From Margaritifera margaritifera (Eukaryota; Mollusca; Bivalvia; Unionida; Margaritiferidae): a DNA stretch of 64,000 nucleotides. Made by a program: the position numbers and the translations under genes. Shown here in pieces: positions 21,886 through 33,890 of this stretch. The notes below the pieces were generated by a model. That model ran no database searches, was not told where the DNA came from, and saw nothing but the letters and a program-made list of their open reading frames with translations. Each line of letters begins with the position of its first letter. Position 1 is the stretch's first letter. Location of the stretch: the NCBI GenBank assembly GCA_029931535.1, contig JAQPZY010000400.1:62001-126000 (forward strand), read 5' to 3'.

Positions 21886-23409
21886 CCTTATATACTCGCC
21901 TATAAGTCAACGTTTTTTAATTAAAATTTGATTCATGCAGAGAAGTGGTCGTCTTATAAACGATACATTTTTTAAAAAATCATAAATTTTGGGGTAATGT
22001 TGGAAACTCTAGATGTTTGCAGTACATAAAAATACTGTCAATTCATATATTTTTACATTTTCATGCCACTATTCCTATGCAGTAATGCATATATGGTATG
22101 CACTGTGTTTATCCGTTTCATGACGGTATTCATTACACAATGCTTGTATCTACAGTTTTTTTTATTTTAATAATTTGAAAATATTACTGGTAAATTAAAT
22201 ACTACCTACCGCAAAATGAAGTGTCCGTCAATGTTTACCGTGGGTGTTTACTAGTAAGTATATTGCTTCCATTTTCGTGCCAGTCCAAACAACCTGTATT
22301 TGTATTAATATTTGTGTTTTGCTGTATAAAGACTGTGCTTGATGCAATAAAAGTTTTGATTTAATTTGTATTTTCCTTTTCCACAAGTCAGATTTAATTC
22401 CCAAGTGATATATCCCAAGTTATCAGCCAGTGCACGTGGACTGATAAGTCTTTGGCGTGTAAAGACACTAGCTTTGTTTTCAAGTTGACAATCCTTTTGA
22501 TTGAGCCACAAATCTAATACTTGTTCAGTGCCAAGTAGAGTTCTACAACTTCCTATGCATATACTTTGACCTTAATCCCTTAGCTTGTAAAGGCACCACA
22601 CTCTTTGTTTTCCCACGTTACAACCATTTGATCTAGCCGCAAGTTTGATACTTGTTCAGTGCCAAGTAACAGATGGTGTTTATCTGAACTCCGTGATCTT
22701 CCCGCACAATTGACACGTGTTCAGCTGCATCCTTTAATAGATTTCTGACTTTATGATCAAAGTGTTACAGAGTCCAAGTTCAGTCTTTGCATAAGCACCC
22801 ACATATGACAGTAAAGCCGAGGAATCGGAGTCTGACAAGATTTACGATTACTAGACGACGACGATTTACAATGACTAGACAACGATGTAGGATTTCAGAA
22901 TTTTATCAGACAATGAGGATTAATTCTTGGACTTTGTACCAGATGACATTAGATAGGGACATTTATAGGATACCGTGAATCACAAAAAAGTGGACTTCAC
23001 TTTCATTTTTTATTTGTTCGACGTGTGGAATTAACATATTACGGTATATTGTGAATCAGATCACTCTGAACTACTTGATTTATACCGGTATGTGACCTAT
23101 AATTGAACTCGTGGATTTATCATATAAATGGATTTAAAATGTCAAGCATTATCGATTTCAATGGACTTTATTACACAAAGATATTTTACACTGGTTTTGT
23201 CTTTATTTTTCTTATCTATCTATCCAGTTTGGCTTGTTTATATTTCCAAAGTGCATTTCTGACTCACTAAGAAGTCACCCCTTCAGACGAATCTGACTTG
23301 CAAAATACACCCCGACTTATAGGAGGGTCAAAGAGAAATTGACTTTTTGCAGCCCTAAAAAGGGGGTGTCGACTTATAGTCGAGTCGACTTATAATCGAG
23401 TATATACGG
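21886..23409. mobile_element. MITE-like DNA transposon, copy 2 (1.52 kb)
   Basis: Same family and orientation as 1805-3380. The left end is CCTTATATACTCGCCTATAA and the right end ATAATCGAGTATATACGG. TA flanks both ends (21884-21885 and 23410-23411), supporting a TA target duplication. Internal sequence matches copy 1 closely, including the short reading frame near 22787-22870, here disturbed by a 15-20 bp internal duplication in the acidic region. Confidence 0.85.
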
Positions 23410-23599
23410 TATTCAAATACTTGCATGCCTTGTACCCTTCAAGGAAATAGGAAGCTAGGACAACAGAGCTTTCGGTACAATTTTAAAATTAAAATCCTGG
23501 GCCACAGTGGCCGCCACATTTTTTCCCCCAAAACTTACAGTCCAATGGATTTCTATCCAGAAAACTTGTAATCAAAATTTAGGTCCTAGAAAGAGGTAA

Positions 23600-24562
23600 A
23601 AAGGAATTAGGGACATTTCGCCCCATGGACTTTTCAGCCTAACACATTTTGCCATACTTCAATGGACATTTCGCCCCACTCGCAATCTATGGCTTGATGA
23701 CAATAGGTAACTGGTTTTCTGCAGTAAATGCATGAAGGCATTGTTCGATCTATTGATTTACTTGACATTATAACTACTACCAAGAATAGGAAAGACCGCA
23801 ATTTATCGAGCCTCTGCTAAATTTCCATGCAAACACATGCACGAGCTTCTATACCATGTCATGTCAGACAATCCACTTGAAGAATCATAATTATTAGCCT
23901 AACGCTCAATGCAATCCGCCTGATGTTTGTAGATTAATAAACAACAATGCTCATTTACCGTTGACAATAAAAAAGCTCATTATCAATATTAGTCTTTTGA
24001 TATAACAAGATGAAACATTGGTTTAATTATATGTAATTCATACTGTTATAAGTAAATGCCAGAACATCTGTTCTAATATTTAATTTCCTTTGCATAAAAG
24101 CTTCCATGACTTACTCAAAACCTTGGCTGCAGCTTAAATACATTGATACCACATTGAGTGGATTCTTTAACTATGAAGATCAAACAAGCTACCTGGCTGT
24201 AATTAAGCCCAAATAACACTTGCTGAATTTCTATTAAAAAAACTTTGGCGAGTGGGAATTAAGAAATGATATCTGAATGGTCCAAAACGCCCAGTAAAGT
24301 GGGGACAATGGTGTAATGGTGATGAATTTCTATATATGTCCTAAATTTCCATTGAAGTGGGGCGAAATATCCTGGGTATAATAATTTAGTATATCTAGTG
24401 TCCCTTTCTTATAACAATTTAGTGTATCTAGTTTCCCTAGAAAAGTCCAGGTACCAGGTGGGGCGAAATATCCACTGCCATTGGCCGTAACTTCCACTGA
24501 AGTGGGGCGAAATGTCGGGAGCCGAAACGTCCATGGGGCGAAACGTCCAGGTACCGGTGAAA
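23600..24562 (+). mobile_element. GGGGCGAAA-ended element, copy 1
   Basis: The left end is GAATTAGGGACATTTCGCCC; the right end is GGGGCGAAACGTCCAGGTAC. Subterminal regions carry several copies of GTGGGGCGAAATGTCC in one orientation at the right and its complement at the left. A core at about 24064-24245 is repeated in reverse at 25785-25960. No ORF. The arrangement suggests a non-autonomous or foldback-type transposon. Confidence 0.7.
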
Positions 24563-25128
24563 AGTATACTCGCAACTGAAAGTTCTGGAAGACACCATTA
24601 GCCTCGAGCAACGCACTTTTCGTGCACTTAACGTGAATTTTAACGCGTTCGTTATAATGTGATAATCTATTCAAATAAACTATAAAGTGTTGAACTATAT
24701 GTACTTCATTTAATCAGCGTGAAAAAAAGTTTGGCACTCATATACATTAGTTCATAATTACCGTTTTTCCGAGCGTGTGTAAGTTTACTTATTTCTGGAA
24801 GAGGCATCCATGGTTCGTGGTACGGACTAAAAAGTCACGTGGCATATGACCGGAACGTGTCGGTTGGGCCAAGGTATGGATATGATTAGTTTATAGCGTC
24901 TCCGTGTTTTTGAAATGTAAAAAAAATAAATTTAAAAATGAAAAAAATATTTCCGTTAATTCTGTATGCAGTTTGTGCAATCACATTACTGCTTGCTTGT
25001 TCTTTACCGTATAAATACACGACTCCATAGACAGAGAGACAGACAGACTGAGGGAGAGAAATTTTAAAATATGGAGAGATAAATTTAAAAATAGACACTG
25101 GTGAATGGATACACACTTTATTATAAGG
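24563..25128. other. Spacer between the inverted element copies
   Basis: 570 bp with no detectable gene or repeat. It lies in the centre of the 2.5-kb inverted structure. Confidence 0.5.
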
Positions 25129-25565
25129 TACCTGGACGTTTCGCCCCATGGACGTTTGGGCCTAAGACATTTCGCCCCACTTCATGGACGTACCTGGACG
25201 TTTTCGTTTCGGCCCAAGACATTCCGCCCCACTTCAGTGGACGTTTCGGCCCAAGACATTTCGCCCCACATTCAGTGGACATTTCTACATGTCTTAGCTA
25301 TCTACAATGACCTCTCCATTCCCAACAATTATGATTACCCTTCATCATAAAGTTCAGTTTTCGTAACTGCGAAAATAAAAGTATCGCAGTATAGAAAATA
25401 ATGATCACTGTAAACGATAGATTTATTTTCTGATCAGTCTTATTACAAAAATGAAGAAAAATGGGAAAATATTGTCAGATATAATGACAGGTTGAATGTA
25501 AATCAAACAAATTGAAATGGGTCCGTAAATCGAATAGTCAAAGTATAAGCCTATTCTTATTCTTA

Positions 25566-25601
<36 letters not shown>

Positions 25602-26099
25602 CTCCTTATGATAGAGAATAACTTGTCTTACTATCTCTTTTCTTTTCTATACTCTTCATCAATCATTTGCAGTCGTTAGATCCATACACCTGAGCGTGAC
25701 GATAAATGGGAGAAGAAAAAAAATCATTTTCTCAAAGACTTGTTTCAAAATTAATTATAATTTCAAAAGAACGCCGTTTTAAGCGAAGATGATTATCTAG
25801 CAAGTGTTCTTTGGTCTTAATTACAACCAGGTAGCTTGTTTGATCTTCGTAGTTAAAGAATCCACTCAATGTGGTATCAATATATTTAAGCTGAGGCAAG
25901 GTTTTGAGTAAGTCATGGAAGCTTTATTGCAAAGGAAATAAAATATTAGCACATATGTTTTAAATATAAAAAAAATTTAAATTGAATTTAAACATTTATA
26001 TGTATTAAACGATGTAAGAACATACAATGTCATGGTCCGAAACGTCCAGTAAAGTGGGGCGAAATGTCAATTAAAGTGGGGCGAAATGTCCCTAATTCT
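25129..26099 (-). mobile_element. GGGGCGAAA-ended element, copy 2 (inverted)
   Basis: Starts GGTACCTGGACGTTTCGCCC and ends GGGGCGAAATGTCCCTAATT, so it is copy 1 turned round. The left subterminal region has about five GGACGTTTCGxCCCA units. The core matches the reverse complement of copy 1 (for example AAGCTTCCATGACTTACTC in copy 1). Spacing of the core from each end differs between copies, so indels have occurred. An (ATT)n run at about 25567-25600 is inside. Confidence 0.7.
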
Positions 26100-27674
26100 T
26101 ATTATAATAGATTCAATGTCTTTTGATGTAGAATATATGTTCATTATGAAATAATACTTAAATGAAAAAGTCCGTAGTGAATATACATTTCGAGTGTAAA
26201 TTTTTCTTACGTTGTATAAGAACCCCACATGATTAAAACCAAATATTTACATTGGCTATCACGTTGTATTAATTCCCAAATTTCGTTTTCCTGTTCAAGA
26301 TATGTAAACAAAGCCATCATGTGAACGGTCTCAATTACAGTTGTATCTGCAAAATAGAATATGGCCCCCATGGCAGTCATCTTCAAATGGAGACATTTTG
26401 TAACGAATAATAATTTTAAATTACTTGGGTTGAGGTCAGAAATGATCACCTAAAGGTTGTCATGGTGATAAACTATTTGGACGTGTAAAATGTTCATTAT
26501 AGCTGCAGACTGGCAAATGTTATAATTTTGTTTTTTTGCGACCGCTTCATAAAAAGACAGTATTTGAAGTGTTTCGATTATGAGGTGTTTGTTTTATTTC
26601 TTTGCTTTCATTGGTCTCTGGTAATTGATTTCTTTGAAGATAGAGTCATACAATAAGGACATATTGTATGAACATTAAATGAACTCGATGGCTGTACATT
26701 GTTTCAACAGCACAATATCCGAAAATTGTCTTTCTTTTCTTCAGGGAACCTTCTTCCTCTAAAAAAACATGAACCCAGAGTCGAACATAAAATGTAGTGC
26801 ACATTGACACAGTAGTATGATTTGAATTATCGGTATGACGTCTATATGGGGGGTGGGGGTGTACCGCAATAATTCTATGTTTGTATTTTCCATATATGTT
26901 TGTGAGCTTTGTGTTATTTCGGGTTGAAATAATAACACTCGCTACTACTTATGGCATTTATTACAAGATGAAATGGTACGAAATAAACCTAAAACAATAC
27001 AAAGCACATACTTAATATACAAGACAAATACAATACCGAATATAACCGACACAAATACAATACACCACCCACACGCCCGCATTTATAATTTTATCGCAAT
27101 AAAATACAAATGATACCTTACCAGACTCGAAGGGTATATTTTTTTCGAATTATATTCAATCCCTTGTCTTTTACGTATATTCAAGAATCGTACTGCTCGG
27201 TGTGTTGTCCGTCAAAAGAACCAGAGTAGGAATGCCAGAAGCTTTTCTTAGTTTGGCGGGGAATCGCTGTTAGTACTCGTGAAGCCCAGAAATCATGCAC
27301 CGCGATCGATCACTCAATCGCTCACTCGCTCGTGACGAATAAGCACCTTGGTACACGACACAAGTCCTGGGTCGCATGTTGCAAGCATGTTCTGAGTTGT
27401 CTGTTTACCGCTACCAATATTTCTTACTAAATTTATTTAGTGTTTTACTTTAATACTGCAATTTCCTGTCTTCGGGTTACATGTGAGTGGTTTTATGCGC
27501 ATATTTTTAAAATGACACGCGTTAACAGGTATAGTGTAAAATACGGAGTGCAGTATTGGAGTGGAGTCTAGAGTAGGGTCTGGAGTCTGGGGCTGAGTCA
27601 AGTGGAAGCAGTTGTGTGTGTGTGTTGGTTTTAACATGTGTTTACATATATGCGTGTGTGTCATCTTGAGGAAT
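26100..27674. other. Unassigned spacer
   Basis: No supported gene. Holds a G-rich patch at 26850-26862 and a TG-rich patch at 27611-27662. Frames at 26207-26449 and 27437-27664 have no recognisable domain. Confidence 0.55.
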
Positions 27675-27872
27675 ATTAATAATAATATAATAATAATAAT
27701 TCTTTATTTAACGAGGGTAGCTCAATTAGATTACAGATGTATCTAGTCTCCCTTGAGGCCCTCAGCTATTCTAAAACTAAAAACACAGATTACCATGCAC
27801 AGAGACAAGACAGTTGGAGTAGAGGAGTAGAGACAGGAGATGTTACAAGGTATACTGACATGTAAAGGTCAA

Positions 27873-30800
27873 TTAAAAATCATGTTTCAAATATTTTACA
27901 CATTTTTCTTTCAAACTTTCAACAGAAGTGGCTGATCTAACAGATGTGGGCAAGGAGTTCCATATCTTTGCTCCAGAATATTTAAGACTATATCGAAATT
28001 GTTCAGTCTTGGGTTTGAGGAGTTTCACATGGCCATACATGGTCGACCGTAAGGCATATGGTCCTTGGATTTCATCAAAAATTTCTCTCATGTATTCAGG
28101 CATTTTCCAATTTATACATTTGTAGACAAGTACTGCCTATTGAAAGTTAATTCTGTCATTTATTTGAAGCCATTTTAGTTCATGGAAAAGGGTTTTAGAT
28201 GGTGTGTCAAAAGGAGCATCCAGTATTAGGCGGGCTACTCTCTTTTGTATCTTGTTAATTCTTTCTAATTGGCTTTGGGGCAGTTTCCCCATATAATAAT
28301 TGGCAGAATGTAGGCATTATAGTACATTATTCTAGTTTGTATGTGTAGGTACTTCTTAATTTTACCTAGTAAAGTTATTTTACTTGATAGAGACCTACAG
28401 ACATATACAATATGCTTGTCCCACTTTAAATCATTTTCAACTATCACTCCTAGGAGTATTTCTTCTTTAACATTTTCAATGAGTTGCCCATTTATTGTCA
28501 GATTTAGCAGATTGTCAGAAGTTGAATGTTTCATTGATGCGGCTATTACCATACATTTTGTTTTTGTTTCATTTATAACCATTTTATTTTGATTTGACCA
28601 CTTCTCAGTGTTTCTTAAATCAGTATCTGGTAGTGCTTCAACAGTAACTATATCATTTCCTGAAGCAGTTACAGTAGCATCATCTGCAAATAAGTCTATA
28701 TTTGACTGCTTTGTCCACATGAAAATAAGAAAAAGCAGTGGGCCTAAAGTAGACCCCTGGGGGACACCATGTTTAATTTCCATGGAGATGGACTGAACAT
28801 TACCAATAGCGGTTCTTTGTGTTCTGTTGCATAGGTAGGATGAAAACTAGTTTAAGGCATTAGTATCAAATTTATAGCATTTTAGCTTAGATAAAAGAAC
28901 ATCATGATTTACTAAATCAAAAGCCTTCCTGAAGTCTAGGAATAATACACCTGTTAGACTCCCCTTATTGATTTCCTGCAGCCAACAGTTTGAGTTTTGT
29001 TAAAGCTGTTTGACATGAATGATGCTTTCGAAAACCTGATTGTTCTTTGTGAAAGAGTGAGAATGTTCTGAAGTAATGGTATACTTGCTTAGCAATCAGT
29101 TTCTCAAAGATTTTTGATAATGTAGGTAGAATGGAAATAGGTCTGTAGTTTCCTGTTGTCCAACTTAGAGCCTTTCTTATATATTGGGGTTACTTTTGCT
29201 TCTTTAAATTTATCTGGGAAAACACCAGACTGGATACTCTTGTTAATGAGGTTAGCTATAGATTGAGATATAACAGGTGCAGCAAATTTTAGGGCCATTG
29301 GGCCTATTTCATTGAGGCCAGTAGATTTTTTGACATTTAGCTGCACAAGGGTACAGTATACATCATAGTCACTTACATTAACTATAGAAAATTCAAGTGG
29401 AGGATCAGTTGGAACTTTGGCATTTACATAATTGCGAAGCTTTTCATTATCAATGGTCTCGGTGTTCTCTCTGACATAATTATTTGCTACATTTGTAAAG
29501 TAGTGGTTGAAGATGTGCGCAATTTCATGTACACTTGTAGCTGAGTCTCCATTGTGGTCTAATTAGGTAGGTGTAATACTTTGTGAGGAGGGACTAAGAT
29601 CTTTTAGATAATGCCATAATCTGCTTGTATTTGTAGCACTCCCAATAGCTTGATTATAATAATTTTTCTTAGCTTTATGTATAAGGCTGCTTGTGATGTT
29701 TCGCCATTCTTTATAGTTATCCCAGTCTTTGATTCTATGAAACTTATCTCTTTTGTGTCTTGCTTCTTCTATCTCATTGGTCATCCATTTAAGTTGATGC
29801 TCATGTTTAACACGTTTCGTTTTACAAGGAGCATGTCTGTCCAATACATGGATAAAAAGTTTATACCAAGCTTCCCAGGCAGTATTGACATTTGGAATAT
29901 TAGTGGTATCATTAAAAGGCATCAAATACAGGTCATTAAGGAAGTTTTTTTCATGAAAGTTGCGAAAATCTCTGTATTTTATCTTACGATGTTGGTTAAT
30001 GGTAAGTTTAGGCACATGTCTAGCGATACATACAGGATAATGGTCACTGATTGCAAACACAGGTACACAAATTTCACTTACATTTTCTACTTTATTTATG
30101 TAAATATGGTCAATTAATGTTGAACTGTTTCTCGTGATTCTAGTCGGACTGCTAATGACCCAAGTGAAACAGTCTAGCCACGTTTAAGGAGGGTTTTTTT
30201 AGGAAGTCTATATTAAAATCACTACATATTATTGTTTCATAATCATGTACACCAACAGCATTTTGTACTTGATTTTCAAACTTGTCAATCCACTCTACTT
30301 TAGAATTAGGGGGCCTATAAGCAGAGCATATCAGAATAGGCTTTGTTTGCATCAAGTTTACTTCTATCCATATACTTTCGATTGTGTTGGTTTCAAGATC
30401 ATGTCTCGTTTTATATTTAATGGAATCTGCAATATAAAGAAGTATCCCCCCTCCCTGTTTGTAATCCCTATCTTTTCTTTCAAACTAATACCCTTTAATA
30501 TTGAGTAATATATCATCATTGTTTCTGTTTAAAAATGTTTCACAAAGACCAAGAATATGTACAGATCTCTTTTGGTTTAGTAGTAGCCTAATCTCATCAA
30601 GTTTAGGCAAGATATGCCTGACATTGAGGTTTGCAATTCTTAAACCCTTTTTTACAAGTCCAAGAGTTGTACAAGTTTGCTCACTATCATTTTTACCACA
30701 TGTGCTGGGATTGATTTCAGTATGTACAATGTGGTCTATGCAGACATTTAACTTGGTATTGTTTGTAGTACAGTCTATGTTTTCATTATTGTTTGTACCA

Positions 30801-31165
30801 TAAGCATTTACATTAGGATTCTTGTGTGAGCAAGAGGCCTCAAGGGAGTTACATATTTCATAAGTACAATCAAGTAGACTAGTAACAGTATCTTTGCTGG
30901 CCGGTTCCAAAACCTCTTTACTGTATGAATTTGGTTTGCCATGGTTAATATTTGATGGCTTTTCAATGTTACTATTATACAATAATCTTGTGTTAGATTT
31001 GAAAGTACATACACATTTAAAATTATTACATGCTTTACACAGTTCAGAGAGTACATAGTATTTGTTTGCATTTGGGATTTTGCCATATGCAGTGTTTATT
31101 AAGCTCAGTTTATTGTTGTTTGCTCCATACAAACATGAGGTGGCATTCTCCTCTTTGCCACTCAC
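27873..31165 (-). pseudogene. LINE ORF2: endonuclease and reverse transcriptase
   Basis: Order on the minus strand: a Cys/Asn-rich leader (30660-31165), endonuclease start LRIANLNVRHILPKLDEI and LCETFL (30530-30650), SAYRPPNSKVEW and SDFNIDFL (30152-30355), SDHYPVC (about 30050), then RT blocks KSTGLNEIG...FKEAKVTPIYKKGSKLD (29104-29346), GVPQGSTLGPLLFL and catalytic FADDATV (28265-28783), and a C-terminal tail GAKIWNSLPTSVRSA (27873-28103). The endonuclease nicks target DNA and the RT copies from the nick. Stops or shifts separate the blocks at about 30480, 30150, 29560, 29100-28800 and 28265-28103. Confidence 0.85.
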
Positions 31166-31243
31166 CTAATCTGGTGGCACTGTCTCCAAGGGACAGAGTT
31201 TTTGCTTGTGTCCGAGTGCTCCACATGCATTGCATGAGATTGG

Positions 31244-31745
31244 CTACGCATGCCGACACACCTCAGTAATGTGGCCAGTCTCACCACAGTACTGGCAATA
31301 GTCTTCAGTCACTTTCTTGAAAATCCTGGAATATTTGTTAATATTTCGAAGTAATTGGGCAGTTCCCTTTCGGCTCAGGTGGATACTGTCTTTACTATAT
31401 AATTCTGGATTCACTTTGTTCGTGTTTTCTATGAAAAAGGAGTAGTACTGAGGCACATAATACAGGTTTAGATTCTCACTATGAAAAAGGAGTAGTACTG
31501 AGGCACATAATACAAGTTTAGGTGTTTCCTATGAAAAAGGAGTAGTACTGAGGCACATAATACAAGTTTAGATTCTCACTATGAAAAAGGAGTAGTACTG
31601 AGGCACATAATACAGGTTTAGATTCTCACAGAGGTCTATCAAAATGTTGTTTACTATTTTTACGTCTGCATCAATTCGAGGGGGTAGACCTGAAACAATG
31701 ATGCTACACTCAGAATGATTTATATTTATCACTACCTGCAAAGGT
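31244..31745 (-). pseudogene. LINE ORF1: SGNH esterase-like end and CCHC knuckle
   Basis: Reading leftwards from 31745: INHSECSIIVSGLPPRIDAD, VKIVNNILIDLCENLNLY, then the 50-bp repeats, then VPQYYSFFIENTNKVN, SKDSIHLSRKGTAQLLRN and YCQYCGETGHITEVC. The D-x2-HLS-x2-G block matches the catalytic Asp/His region of SGNH-hydrolase domains in ORF1 of CR1/L2-type LINEs. The last motif is a C-x2-C-x4-H-x4-C zinc knuckle for nucleic-acid binding. Four copies of a 50-bp unit (31429-31628) sit inside the domain; since 50 is not a multiple of 3 the frame is destroyed. Confidence 0.75.
31429..31628. repeat. 50-bp tandem repeat, 4 copies
   Basis: The unit begins CTATGAAAAAGGAGTAGTAC and continues TGAGGCACATAATACA. 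Copies start at 31429, 31479, 31529 and 31579. It arose from coding DNA of LINE ORF1 (minus reading NLYYVPQYYSFF). Confidence 0.9.
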
Positions 31746-31749
31746 AGAT

Positions 31750-32440
31750 CACAGTGACCTACTTTTCATGCGCAAGTGATTAAATATCCCGCGGGGGAAA
31801 TTTAGCGATTACCTATATAGGACTTTTTTTTCCTTTGGCGTTAAGGAATTTTATGAAATTGAAAGTTATATCGCAAAAAGCATTTTTGCTGTTTCTTTGA
31901 CACTGTTGTATGTACGATCATGAAACTTGTTCAGTGTATTAAACTCTTAGTGGCACTACTTACCATGTTAGACCATTTAGAACTATAAATAGCAACAAAT
32001 TGTTAGAGGCATAAAAAGGTTAACACCTAGCCCTGTTAAATATATGCTTCTGTTGATTATATTATGGCAAATTGCTCTATGTAAACAATTTGGTATTGAA
32101 AGAAATCAATACAGTTTACTTATTCACACACACACACACAATATTAACCTTTAAAACACAAATAATTCATGTGCGAACCATATAAGTATGCGATCAGTAG
32201 AAACCTCTGTGTGTTTTATCATCTGGCATAGTCATATAAAAATTTGGAAGAAAGAATGGGTTTTCACTGCTAAAAGAAGAAACCATATCCTTGGGTCAGT
32301 AACCCGTATCTGGGTTTGAAGCTGTTTACAGTTATGAGATTGAAAAGTGAAACCTGTGGTGAAAGGCCCGTGAAGCCTCAATATCACAGTGACCAACTTT
32401 TCACGCGCAAGTGATTAAATATCAAAGTCAGCACCTAATA
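31750..32440. repeat. Direct repeats flanking a 600-bp segment
   Basis: CACAGTGACCTACTTTTCAT and following GCGCAAGTGATTAAATATC at about 31753-31790 recur as CACAGTGACCAACTTTTCAC, GCGCAAGTGATTAAATATC at about 32386-32424, same orientation. The segment between has a short CA run (32126-32142) and no gene. It could be a small tandem-dimer or LTR-like element end; not resolved. Confidence 0.6.
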
Positions 32441-32443
32441 GCT

Positions 32444-32893
32444 CACAGAAGGAGTCTGTCCGTCTGGTTGCTGCTCTCAGTGTGGTACCACAGAAGGAGT
32501 CTGTCCGTCTGGTTGCTGCTCTCAGTGTGGTACCACAGAATGAGTCTGTCCATCTGGTTGCTGCTCTCAGTGTGGTACCACAGAAGGAGTCTGTCCATCT
32601 GGTTGCTGCTCTCAGTGTAGTACCACAGAAGGAGTCTGTCCGTCTGGTTGCTGCTCTCAGTGTAGTACCACAGAAGGAGTCTGTGCGTCTGGTTGCTGCT
32701 CTCAGTGTAGTACCACAGAAGGAGTCTGTCCGTCTGGTAGCTGCTCTCAGTGTGGTACCACAGAAGGAGTCTGTCCATCTGGTTGCTGCTCTCGGTGTGG
32801 TACCACAGAAGGAGTCTGTCCGTCTGGTTGCTGCTCTCAGTCGGGTACCACAGAAGGAGTCTGTCCGTCTGGTTGCTGCTCTCAGTGTGGTAC
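32444..32893 (+). repeat. 45-bp minisatellite, 10 copies, open on both strands
   Basis: Ten units start at 32444 and every 45 bp to 32849. Plus-strand reading gives VPQKESVRLVAALSV; minus-strand readings give GTTLRAATRRTDSFC and TESSNQTDRLLLWYH. Because 45 is a multiple of three and the unit lacks stops in several frames, long frames appear on both strands (plus 32482-33009, minus 32415-33044). Units differ by a few substitutions (CGT/CAT, GTGTGG/GTGTAG). No promoter or flanking exon supports translation. Confidence 0.9.
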
Positions 32894-33039
32894 CATATCC
32901 TGCTGAGATTAAGCTGAGAGATATTAAATGTAACAAGTCTTTGAAAAGAATAGTTGTAAAAAATACTCCTAAATGTCTCCAAATGGCACATATTAGCTGG
33001 GGTTTATAATACATTAATATCACCACAACTATCAGCACC

Positions 33040-33400
33040 GCCACAATAAAACAATATCAATATAATAAATAAATAACAGCAGCAGCAAAAACACAACTTC
33101 TACCAACATAAATAATAATAATAATAATAATTTATTTCACATAGCAACAATTGTATGACAGTGCACTAAATTAGCTTTCGACTCCCGTATACAAAATGAG
33201 AAATCTGTAATTATGTGAGCAATATCAAATACACTTCTGTATAAACGTGCGTTAGAAAATTTATTTTTATGGTTAGTTTGTGGGAGTTTTTGAAAGTAAT
33301 CACTTGAGGACGGGGAAAAGAGCAATATCGTTTTAGATATAAACAAAACATCATTGAAACCTACTTCTTTTGTCATGTCATTAAAGGACCGAACATTTCA
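33040..33400 (-). other. Possible non-LTR element 3' end
   Basis: An AAT run (33111-33130 on plus) followed by TTTATTTCACA reads on the minus strand as TGTGAAATAAATTATTATT, like a LINE tail. It is preceded by a 79-residue frame (33137-33376: SSSDYFQKLPQTNHKN) of unknown identity. Resemblance is to the tail of the LINE at 27678; no RT is present. Confidence 0.35.
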
Positions 33401-33880
33401 TTTTCCTTATGGGGGAAGGGGGGGGGGGGAGGAGGGAAGAGTGGTCGGGAACTTTTTTAAGAAAATAAATTCCTGACCCCAAATAGCTTCCAAAAACATT
33501 AATGCTCTGATTTGTCGAAACAAACCAACTATATCCATTATATTAGTTGAAGAAAAGAAATTATCTTGAGGTAAAAGGAAAAACAAAATTCTAGTTCGGC
33601 TGAAAATCCCAGGCCAGGCTCCAATGGGCTATAGGGCTTGACCTACATTTGAAAATACAAGCCTCAGAAACATTGATTTTAGATGTATGATTTATAGAGG
33701 AGGAAATAGGTATTATCATTTTGTTGTTTATTACTGGCATCAGTACCAAAACATGAGTGCAAAAGCCAATATTAATATGGTTAAATTTGATTTAATACAC
33801 TGGAATTTTTTCTGGAAAGTGACTCTTCAAAGGAGGAATTACCCATTTTTTCCTCAAGTGAAATATTGTGGGTTCACATG
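33400..33880. other. Spacer with G-rich tract
   Basis: A G-rich run at about 33412-33437. No gene seen. Confidence 0.55.
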
Positions 33881-33890
33881 GATTTGAGGC

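Larger units (their letters stand above)
27678..31750 (-). mobile_element. LINE (CR1/L2/Jockey-like), 5'-truncated
   Basis: Minus-strand non-LTR retrotransposon. ORF1 has an SGNH-esterase C-terminus and a CCHC knuckle; ORF2 has an AP-type endonuclease and RT. The 3' end runs into TAAATAAAGAATTATTATTATTA (plus 27678-27712), a microsatellite-like tail usual for this group. About 4.07 kb is present; the 5' part of ORF1 is missing beyond about 31750. Several frameshifts and a 4x50-bp expansion in ORF1 show it is dead. Confidence 0.85.

Noticed and set aside
32444..32893. Regular repeats considered as a CRISPR array
   Set aside because: Units are contiguous without unique spacers; it is a minisatellite. 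The same holds for 44930-45380 and 31429-31628.
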